50,073 nucleotides of DNA. It comes from Spirochaetales bacterium. Lineage in GTDB: Bacteria > Spirochaetota > JAAYUW01. Location of the stretch: positions 1-50,073 of the forward strand of contig JAAZOT010000039.1 of assembly GCA_012797605.1 (NCBI GenBank). The letters are read 5' to 3'. The notes under the pieces are model-generated. The model was not told the DNA's origin. It saw nothing but the letters and a program-made list of their open reading frames with translations, and made no database searches. Positions 16,597 through 24,351 of the stretch are shown piece after piece (position 1 is the stretch's first letter; each line of letters opens with the position of its first letter). Position numbers and translations under genes: made by a program.

Positions 16597-18348
16597 TTAA
16601 GATAAATAAGGGAGTACAACAACGAATTTTGAACCTTTGTATGGGTGACTTATAACATCGATACTACCACCAAGAATTATAGTGGCTTTTTTCACTATTG
16701 AAAGACCAAGTCCAGTTCCACCCCTTTGCTTACTTCTACTTTTATCTACACAATAAAAAGGTTCAAAAATTTTGGGGATTTCTTTTTCTTCTATTCCTAT
16801 TCCAGAATCTTCAACTGAAAGTATTAATTTGTCATTGGTTTTTTCAGCACTAATTATAACAAATCCCTGATCGGTATATTTTATGGCATTATCAACAAGA
16901 TTAATTAAAATCTGTTCAAATAGATTTTTATCTGTACTGAAAATTATCTCTTTATCTAAAGTTTTATAAGATAACTCTATATTTTTTTCTTTAGCTGTTG
17001 CGTAAAATAAAAGCATTATCTCATTTATAGTTGAATTTATTTCGAACTTTTCTATATTTAATTTTTTCTGATAGTGCATTTTTTCAAGTTCTATTATATC
17101 TTCCGTTAAAAGTATAAGGCGATGACAATTTCTCTCAGCTATCTGGGCATAAGAAAGTATACTGCTTAACTTTTTTTCCTCTGCTTCTATTATTATCTGC
17201 TCTAAAAAACCATTTAGAGAAGTAAGAGGTGTTTTTAGTTCATGAGTTATTGCTGAAAGTATCCCTTTTATAAGCTCATAGTATCTTTTGGCTTCACTTA
17301 TATCTGTAAAAATCAAAAAGATAGAATTTATTGAATTTAAAAAAGCTACTCGTAATAAAAATAGTCTATCACCAAACTCAATTTCAACCAAAGTTTTATC
17401 TTTGTATTCCATAGTTTTTTGCACTGCTGATGAAATTTCAGAAGATATGAAAATTTCCCAAAAATATTTTTCTTTATATTGGGTTTGAAATTTATCAGGG
17501 ATAAATGTCTTTCTTGCGATGCCATTAGCAACAAGGGCTTGACCATTTTCGGAAAAAAGTAAAACAGGTTCATCAAAATTTTCAAAAAGATTTGAAATAA
17601 TTTCTATTTCATTTTTCACAATTTTTTCTTTGGTTTTTGAAAACGATATCAGAAGTAGGTTTTCTATTTTGTTCTGTAACTGTTTGCCATAAATCCAACT
17701 TTTTTGCTTTAAGAAAATATTATTATTCTCTTTTCCTTCAGTAATATTTTGTATACTAAGTAATGCCAAATTAATGATTGAAAAAAGATAAGAATTCTGA
17801 TTGAAACTTAAAAGCATCGTTATAAAAAAGAGTAAAAATAGAAAAGATAAAAGGATTATTGTTGAGATCAAATTGGTTTTTTCAAGTTGGGTTATTTCTT
17901 TACTTATCCTTATAAAACCTATACATTTGGCATCTTTAGTAACTATTTTAGAATAGTAAAATAGCTTCTTGCCAAGTGTTTTACTGGTTCTAATTTCATA
18001 TGAACTTCCTTTTTGCATTGATTGAAGAAGCTCGATTCTATCAAAGTGAGCTTCCATAATAGATATATCTGCTTTATTGTCATATAAGACTTTACCATTA
18101 CAATCAATTAGAGTAACTCTTGAATTTAGGCTAGAAAATTCGGGTAGATTTGAAAAGTCTTTATCAATAGATTTCTCAATTATATTAGAAATGTCCGAGC
18201 AAAAATCTAGATTTTCATATATGAATTTTTTATAGTTGTAGTTTAAAATTACTGATAATAGTACAATAAAAATAAGAAAGAAAAGAAGAAATGTAAAAAC
18301 AAGGTTTCTGAATAATATCTTTTTTTTTAATAACTCTGTTTCATCCAT
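16597..18348 (-). CDS. phoR: phosphate sensor histidine kinase PhoR
   Basis: The 583-residue protein has an N-terminal membrane helix, an extracytoplasmic segment (about residues 35-155), a second helix near 160-180, a PAS-like region (about 250-350), then a kinase core. The H-box ITHELKTPLTS lies near residue 366, followed by NLVDNAIKYTD, DSGIGIEEKEI, and the GTGLGLSIVKK ATP lid. It would autophosphorylate the His and pass phosphate to the PhoB-like regulator encoded just upstream. The PhoR assignment rests on domain layout plus position between phoB and pstS. Confidence 0.88.
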   Translation of the reverse strand: MDETELLKKKILFRNLVFTFLLFFLIFIVLLSVILNYNYKKFIYENLDFCSDISNIIEKSIDKDFSNLPEFSSLNSRVTLIDCNGKVLYDNKADISIMEAHFDRIELLQSMQKGSSYEIRTSKTLGKKLFYYSKIVTKDAKCIGFIRISKEITQLEKTNLISTIILLSFLFLLFFITMLLSFNQNSYLFSIINLALLSIQNITEGKENNNIFLKQKSWIYGKQLQNKIENLLLISFSKTKEKIVKNEIEIISNLFENFDEPVLLFSENGQALVANGIARKTFIPDKFQTQYKEKYFWEIFISSEISSAVQKTMEYKDKTLVEIEFGDRLFLLRVAFLNSINSIFLIFTDISEAKRYYELIKGILSAITHELKTPLTSLNGFLEQIIIEAEEKKLSSILSYAQIAERNCHRLILLTEDIIELEKMHYQKKLNIEKFEINSTINEIMLLFYATAKEKNIELSYKTLDKEIIFSTDKNLFEQILINLVDNAIKYTDQGFVIISAEKTNDKLILSVEDSGIGIEEKEIPKIFEPFYCVDKSRSKQRGGTGLGLSIVKKATIILGGSIDVISHPYKGSKFVVVLPYLS

Positions 18349-18374
18349 TAATTATACCTTCATTTCTAAAATAT

Positions 18375-19079
18375 TTATATATCAAACTTATAACCAATTC
18401 CTCTTTCATTTTTAATATATTTTCCAGCTTTTTTCAATTTTTGACGAAGATGAGTTACATGAACATCTATGGTCCTATCAATAACTGCTTTCTCGTTTCC
18501 CCAAAGATAATCTAAAAGTTTATCACGGCTTATAATCCATCCAGGGTTTTCCATCAATTTCTCAAGTATCTTAAACTCTGCTGAAGTTAGGTTTAACTTT
18601 TCATTATCAAAAAAAACCGAATGTCTTACCTTGGAAAGTTTTAAATTTCCCTCAGGTAATTCTAATACTAATTCGTCTTTTTCGATTTCTTCATGTTTAA
18701 AGGATTTTTCTTTTTGAATCTGCTTTTTAACCCTTACTAAAAGTTCTTTAACTGAAAAAGGTTTTACTATATAATCATCAGCACCAATTTCAAGTCCAAC
18801 CACTTTGTCGATCTCATCTGTCTTCGCACTAACAATTATTAAAGGTATATAGTTATAATCTTTTGATGTTTTTAATCTTTTTATTATCTCAAATCCATCA
18901 ATATCTGGAAGCATAAGATCCAATATTATTAAATCTGGTATTTTAAATTTTAGCCTTTCAAAAAAATCTTTTGCTGAACCAAAACCTTCAAAAATATAAT
19001 GCTCCTTTGTAAAGGTTGTTTCAAGTAGAGAAAGAATGTCGCTATCATCTTCAATAGCAAAAATAATTTTCCGATTCAT
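18375..19079 (-). CDS. phoB: phosphate response regulator PhoB/PhoP (OmpR family)
   Basis: The 234-residue protein has a receiver domain with acidic pocket EDD near residue 9, phospho-acceptor in LILDLMLPD (about D53), VSAK and KPF, followed by an OmpR-type winged helix with DRTIDVHVTHLRQKL and the wing NERGIGYKF. It is the likely factor binding the two TTAACA Pho boxes in this operon. It is 26 bases upstream of phoR and reads into it. Confidence 0.9.
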   Translation of the reverse strand: MNRKIIFAIEDDSDILSLLETTFTKEHYIFEGFGSAKDFFERLKFKIPDLIILDLMLPDIDGFEIIKRLKTSKDYNYIPLIIVSAKTDEIDKVVGLEIGADDYIVKPFSVKELLVRVKKQIQKEKSFKHEEIEKDELVLELPEGNLKLSKVRHSVFFDNEKLNLTSAEFKILEKLMENPGWIISRDKLLDYLWGNEKAVIDRTIDVHVTHLRQKLKKAGKYIKNERGIGYKFDI

Positions 19080-19124
19080 ATCATAACCTTAAATATTAAC
19101 TTTTAAATTCATCTAATTAATAGG

Positions 19125-19142
19125 TAAATCAAATTTGATTTA
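19125..19142. promoter_or_regulatory. 18-bp perfect palindrome upstream of phoB
   Basis: TAAATCAAATTTGATTTA is exactly self-complementary and lies 45 bases before the phoB start codon and 8 bases beyond the end of the upstream GGDEF/HD-GYP gene. Perfect even symmetry without a U-tract fits a dimeric operator better than a terminator. In AT-rich DNA chance palindromes are more frequent, so the role is open. Confidence 0.35.
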
Positions 19143-19150
19143 TGTCAAAA

Positions 19151-21685
19151 TCAAGAAATTTCATTTTCTATAATTAACTGATTGAATATTTCAACAATAT
19201 ATGGATCATACTGCTTACCACTACAGTTAATAATTTCATCAAGAGCTTGGTCTACATTTTTTATTATATTATATGGTCTTTGAGAGGTCATCGCATCAAA
19301 TGAATCTGCAATAGATAAAATTCTACATTCAATTGGGATTTCTTCGCCTTTCAAACCCAGTGGGTAACCTTTGCCATCCCATCTTTCATGATGTTTAAGA
19401 ACAAGTTCAGCAATATTTGAAAGTTCTTCAGAATTAATAGCTATTCTGTACCCCTTTTCAGAATGAGACTTCATTATTTCCCATTCAGATTCGGACAATT
19501 TTCCAGGTTTTTGTAAAATAGAATCAGGTATTGCAATTTTCCCTATATCATGAACTTCTGAAAGAAGAAAAAGGTTGTCTTTTTTGCTTTTTTCAAGATT
19601 CATTTTCTCTGCAATCTTTCTACATATTTCAAGAACTCTATTTGTATGTCCCATTGTTATATAATCTTTCTCAGCAAGAGCAGAAAGAAGTACTTTTAAA
19701 ATTGTATTTTTATTGCTGGATTTATTTAAGAGTTTATTTCTATACATCATATCATCGGCTTTTTTAAGTTGACCTCTAATCTCTTCCTTAGAAAAAACAA
19801 GGGAATAACCAGATGATGAATTTATTATTATTGTTTTATCCTTACTTTCTTCATTAAATTTTACTATATTATTTTCAATCCTTTTTATGACTTCCTCTAC
19901 AAGTTTATTGTTTCCATTAGTTATAAGGATCAAAAACTCATCACCACCAATCCTGAAAACAAGATCATCTTTCCTAACGCAATGTAAAAGTATTTGAGCA
20001 TAACTTTTTAATAGTTTATCTCCAACATCATGTCCGAAAGAGTCATTTATAAATTTTAAGCCATTTATATCTGACACAATAAGACCAATAGGTAATTTTT
20101 CTTCAAAATTGCTATTTTCAATAAATTCTTCGAATTGATTAAGGTTATAAAGATCTGTTAAAGCATCTTTTTGAGCCATTATTTTTAGTTTATCTTCATA
20201 CTCTTTGTTTTTTGTAAGGTCGGTGTAAATAGCAAAACCACCAATTGCCTTTCCATCTATGATTATTGGAACTCCTCTAATCAAAGTATAAATTTGTTTT
20301 TTGTTTTTTGTTATTCTTATACCTTCTAAAGTGATAACATTATTTTCTAAAACTTTATTTGTGATTTCAATCCCTTCATTTTTATTTTCCTGTTCATTAA
20401 CTACATCGTCTATATGTTTTCCTATTGCTTCATCTCTTTTATACTCAAAAAGTCTTTCAAAGCTTTCGTTTATATTTACTATAATTCCTTTTTCATTGCA
20501 TTCAGCAACTGCATCCTGTGAATTGTCAAAAAGTGTTTGGTATTTCTTTCTTTGAAGAATTTGTTTCTCCATTTCATTTTGCAGTTGAATAGTCCTAAGA
20601 TTAATCTTTTCTCCAAGACTCTCATTTAATTTTTCAAGTTCGTCTTGAAGATTAGTAATCTCAGAAATATCATCAAAAAGAAGAAGATATCCAATTTTTT
20701 CAGAAAATTCATCTTTTATAGACATAAAATTAAGAAGTAAAGGTATTTTTTCATGATTACTTTTAATTGCATAGGATCTAATATTGCTAAAATCCATGGA
20801 TTTATTTTCTTTAAGATAGGGAAAAAACTCCCAAATACCTTTTTCTTTTATTTTTTCTTCGGATTCCTCTAATAGATTTAAAGCTCCACTACTTATTTCA
20901 GTTATTTTCATCTCATCATTTAATATTATTATACCAGTTTTTGTTGAACGGAAAAGATAAAAATTACTTATATCAAGACTAGATTGCAGCAAATTGAATT
21001 TATTTATTGCTCGCCATATTGCTAAAATAGGAATTGAAAGCAAAATTGTAGCTATAGGAGGCAGCGGGTAGCTTCCAAATATAGGCCAGATTATATCTGT
21101 TGCTGTACCCAAGATAAAGACTGACAAAATACTTAGAATAAGTAGAGTAGCTTGTTTTTTTTCCCTTATATAGCTTGCATTTTTAAGCCATCTTACAAGT
21201 AAAAATAATGCAAATAAACTATAAGTTATGTAGTAAACATTGAAATAATGAAAAATGAACATGTTTACTGTTTTATCATTTATATATCCCCAGCCTAAAG
21301 GAGTTTTGAAATGCTCATAAGTTTTGACTGGACTTATAATAAAATATAAAATGAATGATATAAATGCAGGTAAATAAAGGCAAAATCTTGATAAAACTCT
21401 TTTTTTATTTAAAAGGTTCTCATGCTTTGACAGTATGATTATTAAATGAAGGAAAATAGCATAAAAAAAGCTATAAAAAATCGAACCAATTCTATGTAAA
21501 AAAGTTGCTAATTCAACAGTATTAGAAATGTTCATTAAAGCATAAGTGAAAGCCCATAGGAAAATCACTATAGTCAGCAGTAGGAATATTTTTTGAGTTC
21601 TATTTTTTTTATTTTTAAAAAATGTATATAGACCCAATGTAAGGCTTAAATTTGCTGAAAATAGATAAAATAAAGAAAATATCAT
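19151..21685 (-). CDS. membrane PAS-GGDEF-HD-GYP c-di-GMP protein
   Basis: The 844-residue protein has an N-terminal 7TM sensor region (about residues 1-235, resembling the histidine-kinase N-terminal 7TM domain), a PAS-like segment (about 245-345), a coiled-coil linker, a second PAS (about 380-500), a GGDEF cyclase with intact RIGGDEF near residue 578, and an HD-GYP phosphodiesterase with EVHDIGK near 711 and WDGKGYP near 771. Both catalytic motifs are intact, so it could both make and degrade cyclic di-GMP, switched by the membrane and PAS sensors. It is separated from the NUDIX gene upstream by 86 bases and is followed by phoB. Confidence 0.9.
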   Translation of the reverse strand: MIFSLFYLFSANLSLTLGLYTFFKNKKNRTQKIFLLLTIVIFLWAFTYALMNISNTVELATFLHRIGSIFYSFFYAIFLHLIIILSKHENLLNKKRVLSRFCLYLPAFISFILYFIISPVKTYEHFKTPLGWGYINDKTVNMFIFHYFNVYYITYSLFALFLLVRWLKNASYIREKKQATLLILSILSVFILGTATDIIWPIFGSYPLPPIATILLSIPILAIWRAINKFNLLQSSLDISNFYLFRSTKTGIIILNDEMKITEISSGALNLLEESEEKIKEKGIWEFFPYLKENKSMDFSNIRSYAIKSNHEKIPLLLNFMSIKDEFSEKIGYLLLFDDISEITNLQDELEKLNESLGEKINLRTIQLQNEMEKQILQRKKYQTLFDNSQDAVAECNEKGIIVNINESFERLFEYKRDEAIGKHIDDVVNEQENKNEGIEITNKVLENNVITLEGIRITKNKKQIYTLIRGVPIIIDGKAIGGFAIYTDLTKNKEYEDKLKIMAQKDALTDLYNLNQFEEFIENSNFEEKLPIGLIVSDINGLKFINDSFGHDVGDKLLKSYAQILLHCVRKDDLVFRIGGDEFLILITNGNNKLVEEVIKRIENNIVKFNEESKDKTIIINSSSGYSLVFSKEEIRGQLKKADDMMYRNKLLNKSSNKNTILKVLLSALAEKDYITMGHTNRVLEICRKIAEKMNLEKSKKDNLFLLSEVHDIGKIAIPDSILQKPGKLSESEWEIMKSHSEKGYRIAINSEELSNIAELVLKHHERWDGKGYPLGLKGEEIPIECRILSIADSFDAMTSQRPYNIIKNVDQALDEIINCSGKQYDPYIVEIFNQLIIENEIS

Positions 21686-21771
21686 ATATGATTAATTAAA
21701 ACTCCAATATAAATTATTTTACTTAATAATTTTTCTTTTACAATAATTAAAAAAAAGATTATTGAACCTTA

Positions 21772-22233
21772 TTAAATATACTTTGTGAAATAATAATCAA
21801 TAAATTCATTATTTTTGTAAATAAATTTAGCAGAATAAATACCTTTTTCGTTTAGCCAATTTAAAAATATTTTATCCCCTTCCCACATTGGAAGCTCTTT
21901 AAGTCTTTCATCATCAATCCATTTTAATGTACCTTCACTAGATTCTATTAAATCTCCGTCAAAATCTGTCACAAGATAAAGGAAAACATACCAACATTCG
22001 AAACCATCGAAAGCTGGGAAGGTGAGTATTCCTTTTAGTATTAAATTTTTAGCTATATATCCACTTTCCTCTTTTATTTCCCTTATGGCACATTCTTCTG
22101 GCGTTTCACCCTCTTCAATCTTTCCTCCAAGACCTATCCATTTACCACCATTCATATCATTGTTTTTTTTATTTCTGAAAAGCATTAATGTTTTATTATC
22201 CTTTTTCAGATAACATAGAGTTGCTAATTTCAC
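21772..22233 (-). CDS. NUDIX hydrolase, MutT/8-oxo-dGTP diphosphatase-like
   Basis: The 153-residue protein begins with GTG (AGGAA is 8 bases upstream). It contains a complete Nudix box near residues 36-58: GKIEEGE, then TPEECAI, then REIKEESG, fitting GX5EX7REUXEEXGU. The preceding WIGLGG and following region are like the MutT/MTH1 branch that hydrolyses oxidised nucleoside triphosphates. The substrate cannot be fixed from sequence. It stands between a SagB-like gene and the GGDEF/HD-GYP gene on the same strand, with AT-rich gaps on both sides. Confidence 0.9.
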   Translation of the reverse strand: MKLATLCYLKKDNKTLMLFRNKKNNDMNGGKWIGLGGKIEEGETPEECAIREIKEESGYIAKNLILKGILTFPAFDGFECWYVFLYLVTDFDGDLIESSEGTLKWIDDERLKELPMWEGDKIFLNWLNEKGIYSAKFIYKNNEFIDYYFTKYI

Positions 22234-22407
22234 AGATTATTCCTTTTTTTAGTCTGATTTAATTTTTTAATTTTTTTGACTAAAAAGTTTAATAAAGTTA
22301 CAAACAATTTTTTAGTTTATCTAATTCAGACTTTATTATTATTTTTAAAAGTCAATGTTATTTAATATCGCTATCTAATATCCAATATAGTTGTAACTAA
22401 TTAAATT

Positions 22408-23160
22408 TTATTTTCTTATTTTTTTACCGCAACTTGCACAGTAAATTACAAATTCATCGACACCATCCAGTTTTAAAAGTTTATCCATAGCTTTTTGGTC
22501 ATATGCAGCAATACCACATACCCCGAAGCCAAAGGATTCTGCGACTAAGTAAAGGTTCTGACAAACATGCCCGATGTCTATTGCGGCAAGTTTAGCGGCC
22601 GCTTCAATATATTTGTACTCTGTTCTATAAGGAATAACTGACCAAAAAAAATAAACAGCCGGGTTCCAAAATTGCTCCAAGGTAGCCTTATGGATATCCA
22701 TTTCAATTCCATCATAATATGGGATTTCCATTACTATACAGTTATCTATAGGAAGATACATATATATCCCTTTTTCTAGATTTTCAACTTTGTTTGCATA
22801 AAAATATGTCTCGAAAGGATGTCTCGCACCACCAGAAGGAACAGTTCTGAAAGAATAGTCGGGATAGTACTTCCTTATGCCCTGAGTGCAATAAAGAAGC
22901 TTTGAAAGCTGTTCAAAGCTGATTTTTTCATCTGAGTATTTTCTTGTTGATTTTCTTTGAATTATTAAATCAAAAAAATTGATTTCGACAGTTTGCCATT
23001 TTTCAATCGGAATTAATGGAATTTTCTTTTGATCTTCTTTTATAGGTTTTTGTTGAGAAGGGAAGGGAAGCTTTTTTGACATATCAGAATTATTAAAATC
23101 CACTGAAGTCCAATTTGATTTTAAGAATTCTCTTCTTAATAAAACATCATCTTTTCCCAT
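22408..23160 (-). CDS. SagB/ThcOx-type nitroreductase-like dehydrogenase
   Basis: The 250-residue protein has the SagB-type oxidoreductase pattern: RKSTRKYSDEKIS near residue 88, PSGGARHPFETY near 130, GHVCQNLYLVAESFGFGVCGIAAY near 200. These are FMN-binding nitroreductase-fold enzymes; some oxidise azolines in peptide natural products, while stand-alone ones have unknown substrates. No cyclodehydratase or peptide precursor is nearby, so a peptide-tailoring role is not supported. It starts with ATG after AAAGGA. It is transcribed away from tag across a 232-base pyrimidine-rich gap. Confidence 0.85.
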   Translation of the reverse strand: MGKDDVLLRREFLKSNWTSVDFNNSDMSKKLPFPSQQKPIKEDQKKIPLIPIEKWQTVEINFFDLIIQRKSTRKYSDEKISFEQLSKLLYCTQGIRKYYPDYSFRTVPSGGARHPFETYFYANKVENLEKGIYMYLPIDNCIVMEIPYYDGIEMDIHKATLEQFWNPAVYFFWSVIPYRTEYKYIEAAAKLAAIDIGHVCQNLYLVAESFGFGVCGIAAYDQKAMDKLLKLDGVDEFVIYCASCGKKIRK

Positions 23161-23392
23161 AACTAATCCTTTTTTTGCTTTCTCTTATTTCTCTTTTAGT
23201 TCTTTTTATTAATTCTTTTTTATTTTTTAGTCTCTAACAAAATTTTTATTTATTTTTATTTCTTTTTTTCTTTGTCTCTATATTTCTCAGATTTATCATC
23301 TTCTTATATGCTTTTAATTTTCTTTTTTTTCAATTTTGTATATCTGTATATTTTATTATTTTTTTTCTAGTAAAAATATTTATCTATAAATT
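23161..23392. other. pyrimidine-rich non-coding gap
   Basis: This 232-base gap is almost all T and C on the plus strand with very few purine runs, meaning the minus-strand transcript would be an A/G-rich leader. I see no ORF, promoter consensus or hairpin with a T-tract in it. Confidence 0.4.
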
Positions 23393-23995
23393 TTATAAAT
23401 TTAGCGTTTTATAAAGATTTAAAATTTCCTCATATCTAAAACAGGAAACAAGATGATCGTTAACAAAGCCAGCTGCTTGCATGAAGGCATAACAAATAGT
23501 TGTTCCCACAAAGGTGAATCCCTCAAGTTTTAATTGTTTACTCATTTTATCCGAGACTTCATTTGAAGTTGGAATCTGTTTAACATCTACCCATCTATTC
23601 ACTATAGGTCTTCCATCAACAAAACCCCATAGGAAGTTGGAAAAACTACCATGCTTTTCAACTATTTTTAAGTATTTATTTGCATTGTTAATTGCAGATT
23701 CGATTTTTAACCTATTTCTTATAATTCCTACATCTGAAAGCAATTCGCCTATCTTTTTTTCGCTGTATTTGGCCATTTTATAAGGGTCAAAGTTATCGAA
23801 TGCTTTTCTAAAATTTTCTCTCTTTTTTAATATTGTCATCCAGCTTAAACCAGCTTGAGCACCATCAAGAATAAGCATTTCAAAAAGAACTTTATCATCA
23901 AAAACTGGAACCCCCCATTCTTTATCGTGATAACCAACATATATAGGATCATTCCCCGCCCAAGGACATCTTATTTTTTTATCTAAGTTTTCCAA
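23393..23995 (-). CDS. tag: DNA-3-methyladenine glycosylase I
   Basis: With TTG at 23993-23995 as the start the product is 200 residues, the usual Tag size; a GGAGG lies 4 bases before it, while a longer frame adds 36 hydrophobic residues that family members lack. Motifs follow Tag throughout: IRCPWAGNDP, YHDKEWGVP, GAQAGLSWMTILKKRENF, GTTICYAFMQAAGFVNDHLVSC. The Cys and His near the N-terminus and the C-terminal NDHLVSC supply the zinc site of this family. The enzyme removes 3-methyladenine from alkylated DNA in the cytoplasm. It is divergent from a GGDEF-EAL gene. Confidence 0.93.
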   Translation of the reverse strand: MENLDKKIRCPWAGNDPIYVGYHDKEWGVPVFDDKVLFEMLILDGAQAGLSWMTILKKRENFRKAFDNFDPYKMAKYSEKKIGELLSDVGIIRNRLKIESAINNANKYLKIVEKHGSFSNFLWGFVDGRPIVNRWVDVKQIPTSNEVSDKMSKQLKLEGFTFVGTTICYAFMQAAGFVNDHLVSCFRYEEILNLYKTLNL

Positions 23996-24165
23996 ACTTC
24001 CTCCAAAGAAAAATAAAAAAAATTTAGTATCTTCTTTGCATAAATAAGACAAATAGAATTCTGATTTCTTTATATAAACTAAAGGAAAAAATTTTAATTT
24101 CAATCTTTTTGTTTCATTTGTATTTTGAAAAAAGATTCTACTACTTTAGTAACATCATATTAACT

Positions 24166-24179
24166 ATAACTATAGTTAT
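24166..24179. promoter_or_regulatory. 14-bp palindrome in divergent intergenic region
   Basis: ATAACTATAGTTAT is perfectly self-complementary and lies 171 bases from the tag start and about 170 bases before the GGDEF-EAL start, in the middle of a 356-base divergent gap. It is a candidate operator; the rest of the gap is AT-rich without a convincing promoter match. Confidence 0.3.
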
Positions 24180-24351
24180 TGTTAATAATATTAATAAATA
24201 TTAGAATATATAATGTTAATTTAATTTTGTGGAGTAAAAACTCTTATTAATTATTATTAAAAGTTATTCAAAATTTAATTGAATTTATTTTAATGGTAAA
24301 TCGAAAATATAAATAACTTGAAATCTTAAAATAATATATAAAAATATAATT

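Noticed and set aside
22246-22286. Inverted repeat TTTTTAGTC/GACTAAAAA upstream of the NUDIX gene
   Set aside because: Only 9 bp of mostly A/T with no U-tract on the transcribed strand; it could be chance in this AT-rich spacer.
22597-22605. NotI-like GCGGCCGC in the SagB-like gene
   Set aside because: It is in the coding frame of a conserved protein and needs no special explanation.
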